A DNA stretch of 64,000 nt. Source: Pedobacter sp. HDW13 (lineage in GTDB: Bacteria > Bacteroidota > Bacteroidia > Sphingobacteriales > Sphingobacteriaceae). This document shows positions 56,112 to 63,478 of this stretch, one piece after another (position 1 is the first letter of the stretch; each line of letters opens with the position of its first letter). Both the position numbers and the translations under genes were made by a program. Location of the stretch: assembly GCF_011303555.1 (NCBI RefSeq), contig NZ_CP049868.1:6200001-6264000 (forward strand). Direction: 5' to 3'. The notes under the pieces were generated by a model that made no database searches, was not told where the DNA came from, and worked only from the letters and a program-made list of their open reading frames with translations.

Positions 56112-56501
56112 CTATCCCATAGTCATCCCACCATCTTTATCAATACTTAACTGGCTACCCTTTACAGAGACAATCTCCGCCCCATACTTAGTTTCGAACT
56201 CTGCCTGTTTCAACAGCAACCAGCCCACATCGCGGGAAAGAATATCCATTTCCGCGACCACCACCACATTAACGCGGCCATGTTGTTGACAAACAATCCC
56301 CTCCAGAAGCCGCCAGGACATGCTCCTTTCCCCTTGCTCAGAAAGCACCACCCTCAGTTCAATCCCATTCTCCTGACAGTAATCATAGATCCGTTCCGCC
56401 TGCCAGTCAAGTTCCCGCAGGTCCCCGTAGCGTTCAATCCTGGCATAACCGACCGCAACCAATAGCTTATTCTCCTCTTCCATAGCCATATAATCAAACA
56501 A
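56112..56501 (-). CDS. serine-recombinase N-domain-like protein, degenerate
   Basis: 129 aa with the fold pattern of a resolvase catalytic domain. It shows VGYARIERYGDLRELDWQAE, then RIYDYCQENGIELRVVLSE and VNVVVVAEMDILSRD. The catalytic serine that normally follows Y-A-R-V-S is absent, since the sequence is YARIERYGD. The M-D-x-L-S-R-D strand is kept but with Ile for Arg. There is no DNA-binding C-terminal domain. It is either a dead recombinase or a repurposed small regulator. ATGs at 56489 and 56483 are possible alternative starts. It sits among mobile-element-type genes. Confidence 0.7.
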   Translation of the reverse strand: MFDYMAMEEENKLLVAVGYARIERYGDLRELDWQAERIYDYCQENGIELRVVLSEQGERSMSWRLLEGIVCQQHGRVNVVVVAEMDILSRDVGWLLLKQAEFETKYGAEIVSVKGSQLSIDKDGGMTMG

Positions 56502-56539
56502 CTGGAACTAAAGCGAAAACCAACACGAAAATGAAGGCC

Positions 56540-57202
56540 TTAGCCCCCCAAACCAATGCCCGCTTCCTGCTCACTATCCTTGTTCTTTCCTTTCTCCTTC
56601 CCAGCATCAAGTACATTGACCAAAGCCTCTTTGGTCAAAAACTGCTCACGTTTTTCAAGACTACCGTCTGGTGTATAAAAATTAACTTTACCATACCTTG
56701 GCACAGCTTCCAGCATAAGCTTCACCGCCTTGCCATCTTTCTCTACGCTCACCAATGGCGTTAATCCATTACGCAGGTCTGCTTCCAGTTTTTCTCTTTT
56801 TTCAGGAACCGCAAGCTCAGCAATCTTATAATTATCCAATACCTTGGGCAGGTCAAATCCATACTGCGGATCATGGTACTGCTGCAGATTAAAATTACCG
56901 TTTGCCCCAACACCTTTGTCCATATCAAACTTTACCCAGGCTGCGTAAGGTTCTCCTGAAAGAAAATTCACCAGATCATTTCTATATACTGCATAACCCT
57001 GGATCATCTGCGCAGATTGCTGAACAGTAAAGCCTTTACCCCGATCCGGCCACATGGTCTGCGATGCCGGTTTTCCGTAAAAGGCTCCCCTGAACTCTTT
57101 GGTTACGAAATTGACTTTACCATTTTCCATAGTAGCAAGGCTGATCTTTTGCAGTTTCTCGTCTGTAACTTTTGTATATTTTATCGCATTTAGGTTTTCC
57201 AT
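56540..57202 (-). CDS. conjugative-element-type hypothetical protein (DUF3945-like)
   Basis: A 220 aa soluble, Lys-rich protein. Segments such as PYAAWVKFDMDKGVGANGNF, then NLQQYHDPQYGFDLPKVL and VSVEKDGKAVKLMLEAVPRY resemble the DUF3945-like accessory proteins carried by Bacteroidota integrative conjugative elements. The match is from general resemblance, not from a signature I can name. It ends in a Gly-rich tail after a helix rich in Lys. No signal peptide. Part of a run of four minus-strand genes (55.9-57.8 kb). Confidence 0.65.
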   Translation of the reverse strand: MENLNAIKYTKVTDEKLQKISLATMENGKVNFVTKEFRGAFYGKPASQTMWPDRGKGFTVQQSAQMIQGYAVYRNDLVNFLSGEPYAAWVKFDMDKGVGANGNFNLQQYHDPQYGFDLPKVLDNYKIAELAVPEKREKLEADLRNGLTPLVSVEKDGKAVKLMLEAVPRYGKVNFYTPDGSLEKREQFLTKEALVNVLDAGKEKGKNKDSEQEAGIGLGG

Positions 57203-57256
57203 TACGTGTTGCCTGTTAATGCGAATTCTTTCGAGATATCCCTTATTGGCCCCTGC

Positions 57257-57437
57257 TATCCTTTCAGTCCACCAAAGAATTCCTGGAGAATTCTCAAGAT
57301 GCCCTTGTAGCTATCTACAAAGGCATAAAGTGAGGCCCAGCCCAACTTCCGCTTGCTCCTTTTCTTTTTAGGAGAAAAGGACTTACGGCGAGAAATTCGA
57401 GCCGATGCCTTTAAACAGTCAAATGCTCCTTTATCAT
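57257..57437 (-). pseudogene. small basic protein gene with an apparent one-base deletion
   Basis: The ATG at 57437 overlaps the stop of the upstream gene as ATGA, then reads MIKEHLTV and stops at once. Adding one base in the AAA at 57413-57415 opens a natural frame: LKASARISRRKSFSPKKK, then RSKRKLGWASLYAFVDSY, then KGILRILQEFFGGLKG-stop, about 60 aa. The protein is very basic in the middle with an amphipathic end. The clean ATGA coupling argues that this is a real small gene. No family known. Confidence 0.5.
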
Positions 57438-57781
57438 TGTTGTTTTTTCATGACCATATTAGTCAGCCTCGGCTTACCCAGCGCATTCGCCTCAACTGTT
57501 AGCTCGAGCAAAGTTCCAAAAGGCAAATAACGCACCTCTATCTCGCCAGCCAGATACCTGCCTTGATTAGCAGCTTTCCGATAAACAGATAAGCTGATTT
57601 TCCTATGTGAATCTTCGAGGGTAAAAAAACAGTTAATCGTTAGACCGCTTTTTGACCATAACATAAAATCGAGCTTTGCGGTATAAGTTCCAAGCGGAAC
57701 ATCCTCTTTTCCATAAGGATAATTTTTAGGTTCGAGCTCCACCTCTAAATCGGGAGTGAGTTCAAATACAGTTGTTTTCAT
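57434..57781 (-). CDS. hypothetical protein of the mobile segment
   Basis: About 115 aa from the ATG at 57781 (MKTTVFELTPDLEVEL); the longer frame upstream adds 18 unlikely residues. It is all-beta in character (LGTYTAKLDFMLWSK, INCFFTLEDSHRKISLSVYR) with a conserved-looking LAGEIEVRYLPFGTLLELTV. No signal peptide. It overlaps the small basic gene downstream by ATGA. Upstream lies a 14-bp palindrome shared with the divergent gene at 57960. Function unknown. Confidence 0.7.
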   Translation of the reverse strand: MKTTVFELTPDLEVELEPKNYPYGKEDVPLGTYTAKLDFMLWSKSGLTINCFFTLEDSHRKISLSVYRKAANQGRYLAGEIEVRYLPFGTLLELTVEANALGKPRLTNMVMKKQQ

Positions 57782-57829
57782 AATGTTTCGGATTTGATAT
57801 CCAAAATTGGTAAGTAACCAACATAGGGA

Positions 57830-57843
57830 ATCCAATATTGGAT
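57830..57843. promoter_or_regulatory. 14-bp palindrome between divergent genes
   Basis: ATCCAATATTGGAT is perfectly symmetric and sits between the gene starting at 57781 (minus) and that at 57960 (plus). An imperfect relative, CCAAAATTGG, lies at 57801-57810. The layout suggests an operator for a repressor that controls both directions. Confidence 0.5.
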
Positions 57844-57959
57844 AGGTTGGATGTTAAGCTTGCATTCATCCGGTCGTCAGATTTTTTTGTTAACTTAGCA
57901 GCAGATTTTTAGAACAATCGAGGTATCTAAAAACAGAAATCCCGCAACGCTCCTAATAA

Positions 57960-59096
57960 ATGACTTTTTCAGATTTTCTTATCAAATATATCTTCAGACA
58001 ACCTGGAGAGGAAGCTGTTTTCCTAGGCAGCCAAAAACAATACAGATCAATGGTCGCAATTGTAGAAACTACATCCTTCTGGGAGAAACTATCCTGGGCA
58101 GATAAGTTGATTGCAATCTTTAAGTTTAATTGGCGTGTTACAGATCAACAATTGGAAGAAAAGGCCGCAGAGGTATTTCAAGAAATTTTCGGAAAACAGG
58201 CTGACTATGGCGAACAACTCTTCAACCTTATGCAATGGCACCATTCTAGATTATGGAACCTAAAAGAAATCACCGAAATCGATAAGGAGAAGACTAGTGG
58301 ACTCGATTCATTATCTATTATCACCAGAAATCTTATCCGGAAGGTAGAAACCGGCCACCTAAATCTGAAAATAGCTGATCGCGCTCCACAAATGTGCACA
58401 ATGCTGCATGGGATGGTTATCAAAATACCTGTAATATCGATCCAATACTGTCTGGACATCGATAGTCTTTTTGCATTCAACAGTATTAGAAAATCAAAAC
58501 ATCCACTCGCAGAATCCATCGTGTCTTATCTGTATGAAATCCAGTTTATTCAATACAAAATTGTTGACAGTTTACTTTCCTTCTTAAAATTAACCCAGCA
58601 GATCAAAGACGGAAAAGGAAATTCTTCGCTAACGCACAAAGAATTCTCAGCTATTAAGGATGCAGATCTTGTATTCACCTATCTAAAATCTACGGTAGAA
58701 AAAGCCGTTATACTTCTCGGCGCTATCTATGAAATCAAAGATCTCGAGAATAAAAAGACACATAAATCGAAATTAGATGCACTTTCAAAAGGAATCCCAG
58801 TAAACATCCAAAATATTGGTTATTTCTTGTTTGTTTGGGAATTCATCAAATCAGAAAATTTAGACGAACTCAATAAATACAGAACCGGACTCCTTCACAA
58901 AAAAGGAATCTCTGATCTGCAACCACACATGTATACCGATAAAACCGCTGATAGGCTACCACTTATAAAAGTTTATAATGTGCTTCATGAGCAGCATGCA
59001 AAAAACACTGCGGTTCTTATCGGTGTATTGGCATTACTCACTGATAAACTGGTCATTTTAGATCCACCGGAAATTGCCCCTTGGGATATACCGTAA
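57960..59096 (+). CDS. hypothetical protein with a HEPN-type R-x4-H motif
   Basis: A 378 aa helical protein without transmembrane segments. Near the C-terminus, LDELNKYRTGLLHKKGISD (Arg308, His313) has the R-x4-H spacing in a helix that marks HEPN domains. HEPN proteins in defence and toxin-antitoxin loci are often ribonucleases. The middle (about 100-300) consists of long helices with aromatic residues, as in Cthe_2314-type HEPN proteins (weak resemblance). No MNT partner is adjacent. It is preceded by the palindrome at 57830 and converges with the caspase-like gene 27 bases away. Confidence 0.55.
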   Translation: MTFSDFLIKYIFRQPGEEAVFLGSQKQYRSMVAIVETTSFWEKLSWADKLIAIFKFNWRVTDQQLEEKAAEVFQEIFGKQADYGEQLFNLMQWHHSRLWNLKEITEIDKEKTSGLDSLSIITRNLIRKVETGHLNLKIADRAPQMCTMLHGMVIKIPVISIQYCLDIDSLFAFNSIRKSKHPLAESIVSYLYEIQFIQYKIVDSLLSFLKLTQQIKDGKGNSSLTHKEFSAIKDADLVFTYLKSTVEKAVILLGAIYEIKDLENKKTHKSKLDALSKGIPVNIQNIGYFLFVWEFIKSENLDELNKYRTGLLHKKGISDLQPHMYTDKTADRLPLIKVYNVLHEQHAKNTAVLIGVLALLTDKLVILDPPEIAPWDIP

Positions 59097-59122
59097 AAAT
59101 GTTTTTTCTAATTGTCTTACGA

Positions 59123-59944
59123 TTATTCGTAAAGCACCTTATGATCACTTTCAAAACGAAAATAAGCACCCTGCTGGATAAGGGAGCGGGCCCTAAGGTA
59201 GTGATGTGCCTTGATTTTCTCCCGCAGTTCAGCCTTGGAATACTGGCTTTTGTTTTTAGAAATAGCCTTATATTTCTTCTCAACTCTTTTTCTAATAGCC
59301 AGTTTTACACTGCGGACATTTTCTTTAGCATTCAATTTTTCACAGATCAAATTGTAAAGAGCGTTGGAAGTTAATGATATGCATGGGAAGGGTGCATTAG
59401 GATTGGCAGCGTTCAGTGCTAAAAGGGCCTCATCAAGATCTAATTTTTCGAGTAGCGCAGAAAAATATTCTGAGAAGGCGTATTCTATCTCACCACTAGG
59501 AATCTTTTGGACATTACCTACAAAACCGAAGAAAGGAGAACGATTGAACGGACTTATTGCATTAAACAGGTAGGCACCATAACAGGTTGCGAGTGATAGA
59601 AACAATTGATTTTGCAATTTTTCGTTTATGCGTACCAGAAGGGAATACAACTCATCCCAGGTAATTAGCTCGCCGTTGTTAATTCCCAATCCAGCTCGAT
59701 TCCCATGTATTTCTAAATGTAGATACGGGCGGTGTGAAAGTGGGCCCGTCCTCTCGCAGATTTCATTCAGTGCAGCTATAAACTCGACCTTATTTGCAAC
59801 AGGCAATAGTTGGGTACCGAACCCTTCATGGAGCTTTACTTTGTAACGTAATACATCGTTATAGATGTTTGTCCCTGTTTTTACTTCACCGGCACCTAGT
59901 GATTCGATCACATAAATAAAATTAAAATATATTGTCTGTTTCAT
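59123..59944 (-). CDS. caspase-like cysteine protease (CHAT/C14 type)
   Basis: A 273 aa soluble protein. After a short N-terminal strand region it has the caspase-fold dyad: His80 in YLHLEIHGNRAG and Cys121 in LFLSLATCYGAYLF, with ITWDELYSLLVRIN between them, as in CHAT/caspase-like peptidases of bacterial defence loci. The C-terminal about 90 residues are a basic helical tail. It lies 17 bases downstream of a small membrane-anchored protein gene on the same strand. In known systems such proteases are activated by a sensor and cleave a partner to kill the cell. The partner here would be the membrane protein (inference). Confidence 0.75.
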   Translation of the reverse strand: MKQTIYFNFIYVIESLGAGEVKTGTNIYNDVLRYKVKLHEGFGTQLLPVANKVEFIAALNEICERTGPLSHRPYLHLEIHGNRAGLGINNGELITWDELYSLLVRINEKLQNQLFLSLATCYGAYLFNAISPFNRSPFFGFVGNVQKIPSGEIEYAFSEYFSALLEKLDLDEALLALNAANPNAPFPCISLTSNALYNLICEKLNAKENVRSVKLAIRKRVEKKYKAISKNKSQYSKAELREKIKAHHYLRARSLIQQGAYFRFESDHKVLYE

Positions 59945-59961
59945 CTGCAGTTATCAGAAAG

Positions 59962-60369
59962 CTATCTATACTTAAATCTTGTCTGGAAATACGCCATTGA
60001 TTTATTGAAACTTAATATTTGCTGCGATAACGAGTCAGACATTGCCACAATCATATCTTTGTTCAGATCCGTGCCATTGATCTTATCATACATATTATCC
60101 GAGAGTTCAGCACGCTCCATATCCTCCAAATACCTTATATACCCACCGATTGTTAAACCGTCGCTAAATAACTCACTTTCTCCATGTCCTTCGACATAAA
60201 TTTTCAGCTCAGCAATCAAGTTCTTGATTAGCTGCTGCGAAGTTCCAAATTTCGTAGCTAATGCCAGCTTGGCTTCATGGTTTTCTTTCCTGGGTAAGAA
60301 ATTGAACTGGTAAACCAAATAACAAATACCAACAACTGCACATATTCCTGAAATCGTTTCCCAGTTCAT
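59962..60369 (-). CDS. single-helix membrane protein paired with the caspase-like protease
   Basis: 135 aa. An N-terminal transmembrane helix (about 5-22, ISGICAVVGICYLVYQF) is followed by a cytosolic helical domain with a Lys/Glu-rich surface and a C-terminal helix (SQQILSFNKSMAYFQTRF). No enzyme motif. It is the first gene of a two-gene transcript with the caspase-like protease, 17 bases apart, so it is a candidate substrate, anchor or inhibitor of that protease. No family recognised. Confidence 0.7.
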   Translation of the reverse strand: MNWETISGICAVVGICYLVYQFNFLPRKENHEAKLALATKFGTSQQLIKNLIAELKIYVEGHGESELFSDGLTIGGYIRYLEDMERAELSDNMYDKINGTDLNKDMIVAMSDSLSQQILSFNKSMAYFQTRFKYR

Positions 60370-60787
60370 CTAATTATTTTTGAGAGATATTTCAAAACGG
60401 TTACCGGTATAGTATAGCTATCTTTAAAACATATATATCGTAAAGCTGTCATTATTCATCTGTTTGGTAATCTTTACAACTTTGCTAGCAAAACTACAAA
60501 TATTGATATCGCCAGCTTGAACTTCCTTAATTAACCCTCTGAGACTAGCAGCTAGTAGAAAATATAGGCGCTACCTAAATCCAAAAAATAAGGACTTAGC
60601 CAAGGTAGCAATAAATTATATATCGAAAATGATAAAAATCCTGATTATGCCAGTTAGTCAGCTTATAACTGAGTAAAAACATTTGCCCTTTTACATCTTA
60701 TCTTGATTCGATTTCTAAATCAACTAAAAGCTTTTGCATTGTACAAATGGCAACATTTATTTACATTGCAGCTAAAACCTCTCAACA
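60370..60787. other. divergent promoter region without genes
   Basis: About 420 AT-rich bases between the caspase pair (minus) and the DUF6236 gene (plus). No repeat, RNA gene or reading frame supported. Confidence 0.45.
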
Positions 60788-61834
60788 ATGGCCAATAACC
60801 TATTATACTTTCCCTATATCAATTTGCCAAAAAATTCCTGGACCATGCGTGCATTGATCTACTACGATACTGTTAGCTCGATTGTCCCGGATGAATATTT
60901 TTACAATCCTGATTTGTATGATCCCTTTATGAAAGATCTTGTGCAACACAATCTGGTGATCCCCAGGAATCCGGTAACTTCGCTTGATCATCCCTTTTCA
61001 CTTGTAGATCCGTTTATCCAATATGTCACCCGGCCACACTATAAGATTGAAGAAAAGCAGAGACGGTTCCTGAACTTAACCGAAACTGTCGCGATCAACA
61101 AAAACAAATTTCCGCCTGCCAATATCAACGGTCAAAAGTTTGATTCCGGCCTCCTCTACCAGCTGGAGCACTTAGGCCTTGCAAGAAAATCAGTTGATAA
61201 CTGGTATTACGTTGAAAATACTACGGCAGGCTATCTCATGTCGTACCTGTCCAATATCCTGGCAAAAAAGCTAGACTTGCTTCCTGCAACAGACACAGCG
61301 TTAAATGTATCAACGAGATTTTATCAAAAAGAACTTGAAGCTGCCGAGCAGCAGCAGCGAAGAAACAAGGCACTTAAAGGCATCCTGCCATTTCCGCAAG
61401 AACTTGATCTAAGTAAACTCGCAAGATTAAAAGAAAAATACCAAAGGGAGATCTTTCTTTTCCGCTCTGTTGTAGAACAAATCGCCATGGATCCTAAATA
61501 TGATAGTGAGAGGTTGCTACAGGAGAAAATCAATGAACTAAATGCTCAAAAAGACGAACTCTCTGCCAGGATGAACGAAAGCAGGCTTGGTCCGATAATC
61601 CTTGGAACAGCCATGGGGCTTGCTGGTGCAGTAATCGGATACGCCTCCACCAACACTTTGGGTGGGGCAATATGTGGACTTCCCAGTTTTACCAATGCCA
61701 TCTACTCAGCGCTAAAAATCGAGGATCCTGCCAAAATATATGATCCATCTGGCATGAAGTATTTAGCTATAATTGAAAATAAAGGTATCAGGAAATACAA
61801 CAGCGCTGGAATCCCAAGGTTAATAAATAACTGA
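60788..61834 (+). CDS. DUF6236 family protein
   Basis: 348 aa. The N-terminus (LLYFPYINLPKNSWTMRALI, then YYDTVSSIVPDEYF) fits DUF6236, in which a short Y-P-Y-I strand is followed by an L-Y-W/Y-D-x-I helix. The middle is a coiled-coil-like helix rich in Glu, Gln and Lys (about 175-265). It is followed by a hydrophobic Gly/Ala-rich stretch (IILGTAMGLAGAVIGYAS) that could insert in a membrane. The family has no known function but is repeatedly seen near defence genes. First of a plus-strand run with DUF4238 and GNAT genes; 38 bases to the next. Confidence 0.75.
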   Translation: MANNLLYFPYINLPKNSWTMRALIYYDTVSSIVPDEYFYNPDLYDPFMKDLVQHNLVIPRNPVTSLDHPFSLVDPFIQYVTRPHYKIEEKQRRFLNLTETVAINKNKFPPANINGQKFDSGLLYQLEHLGLARKSVDNWYYVENTTAGYLMSYLSNILAKKLDLLPATDTALNVSTRFYQKELEAAEQQQRRNKALKGILPFPQELDLSKLARLKEKYQREIFLFRSVVEQIAMDPKYDSERLLQEKINELNAQKDELSARMNESRLGPIILGTAMGLAGAVIGYASTNTLGGAICGLPSFTNAIYSALKIEDPAKIYDPSGMKYLAIIENKGIRKYNSAGIPRLINN

Positions 61835-61872
61835 CCCTTCAAAAGCTTTGGCGTTCATAATATATATTCCTA

Positions 61873-62835
61873 ATGAAACAACACTATATCCCACAGTGCT
61901 ATTTACGCGAATTTTTAAACAGTGATAGAAAACTTCACACGCTCGACACTGCGCTCAAAAAACATGGCAAAAAAGTATTTGACGAACCAAGATTTCCTAC
62001 CGAAGTATGCAGGTCAAAAGATTTCTACACCATTCAAACAACCTTTAGTAAAAACTATAAGCACCTCTCAACATTAAAACCTTTTGCATTGGAGGAAAGC
62101 TTCCATCAATATGAAAGAGACTACCCCAAACTGGTTATAAAACTTAAAGCCAAACAAAAAGCATTAATTAAAAAAGATGCCTCCAGTCTTATTTATTCTC
62201 TGGTGGATATGAAACTGAGGAATAAGTATTTCAGGGATACAATTGTGCCCAGCGCACATGAAAAAGTAATTAACGAAACATTAAGCGAACTTCGAGAAAA
62301 CGTTTCAAGCATAGATCTTTCACAATTCCCTCAGATTACACCCCAAGCAATCTCAAACACCATCTTAAAAATACAGCAACAATTTACTCCGTCTGACGAA
62401 ATTCACAAACAGGGCCATATTTCCTCGCTGATGCTTCGTAAACAACAAGGAAACGAAATTCATGAAAAAATAATACAGCAACTTTTCAAATTACAATGGA
62501 AGGTCATGATCGCGAAGAACAACTCGTTTATTACCAATGATAATCCAGGGGTTTGCTATCAAAGCAACGGTTACATCCAAAACACCAAATTTGATCAGGA
62601 TTTCACCTACATTGTACCTATTTCACCACAATTATGCCTATGGATTTCCGATGCCGAACCAGATACTAAGTGGATTAAAAATAATGCGCAGAAAGCCATT
62701 GAATATATAGAGCTCAACAAAGATTCAGTTAGCAAAATAAATCAACTTTCACTTAAACACTACAATCGTTTTATTTTTTCTAATAACAAATCCGTGATAG
62801 ATCAGATAGCAGAGGTGGTGAACAGGGTACAATGA
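61873..62835 (+). CDS. DUF4238 domain-containing protein
   Basis: A 320 aa soluble protein that matches DUF4238: KQHYIPQCYLREF at the N-terminus (the H-Y-x-P-x-x-Y-L-x-x-F signature), then a helical middle, then NSFITNDNPGVCYQ and YIVPISPQLCLWIS in the C-terminal half. The function is unknown; family members are common in defence islands and phages. It is followed after 3 bases by a GNAT gene, so they are cotranscribed. Start at 61873 is an ATG. Confidence 0.88.
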   Translation: MKQHYIPQCYLREFLNSDRKLHTLDTALKKHGKKVFDEPRFPTEVCRSKDFYTIQTTFSKNYKHLSTLKPFALEESFHQYERDYPKLVIKLKAKQKALIKKDASSLIYSLVDMKLRNKYFRDTIVPSAHEKVINETLSELRENVSSIDLSQFPQITPQAISNTILKIQQQFTPSDEIHKQGHISSLMLRKQQGNEIHEKIIQQLFKLQWKVMIAKNNSFITNDNPGVCYQSNGYIQNTKFDQDFTYIVPISPQLCLWISDAEPDTKWIKNNAQKAIEYIELNKDSVSKINQLSLKHYNRFIFSNNKSVIDQIAEVVNRVQ

Positions 62836-62838
62836 ACT

Positions 62839-63249
62839 ATGACAAAATTAGAAATTATAAAAGAAGCAGTAAACCGCTATCTGATGGAACAATTCGGTTA
62901 TAAAAAAAACATCGCCGAATATTGCAGATATTCAACCAATCTTCAGGCATTAACAAAAAAAATAGATCTCTACCTACGTTTTATCGATGATACCCAAATC
63001 CTAAAGAATCCAACGATCATTATTGCGAGGATAGAATTTAAGGAGCAGCAGAAAGGGCATGGAAAACGTCTTCTTGCATTTCTTTGCACCCTGGCTGACG
63101 AACATGGTTTCAGTTTTATTGAAATGGAAGGATGTACAAAAAATGGTGCCGCATTTTCTGAAGCATTCGGATTCTACCCCACAGGTAGCCAAAGGTTACA
63201 TTGGCGCACCAGTGTCGATGATCTAAAGACAGCGCTTGCTAAGCACTAA
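62839..63249 (+). CDS. GNAT family N-acetyltransferase
   Basis: 136 aa. The acetyl-CoA-binding motif A is visible as ARIEFKEQQKGHGKRLLAFL (R/Q-x-x-G-x-G/A form, here QKGHGKR), followed by EHGFSFIEMEGC and AAFSEAFGFYPTGS, as in motif B of GNAT enzymes. The protein is shorter than typical members but keeps the fold core. It is translationally close to the DUF4238 gene (3-base gap). The substrate is unknown; a role in toxin modification or as part of a toxin-antitoxin pair would be speculation. Confidence 0.75.
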   Translation: MTKLEIIKEAVNRYLMEQFGYKKNIAEYCRYSTNLQALTKKIDLYLRFIDDTQILKNPTIIIARIEFKEQQKGHGKRLLAFLCTLADEHGFSFIEMEGCTKNGAAFSEAFGFYPTGSQRLHWRTSVDDLKTALAKH

Positions 63250-63478
63250 TCACAATCATTGTACTGCATATATCACACTAAGGAGCTTAAGTAAACCCAA
63301 GATAAACAATGTATAAAACGTTCAAGTCTTCCCCAGAGACAATATCTAGTTGACATTTCTGAACCCATAAAAAAACTTGACTCGACAGAAGTTTTCCATG
63401 ATCCAGTAACAAAAATTGCTTTCAATCTCAGCAAAAATCCATGATTAAAAATTATATTTAACCAGAAACACTCTCCAA

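Noticed and set aside
57099..57371. 90-codon plus-strand frame
   Set aside because: Antisense to two minus-strand genes with better support.
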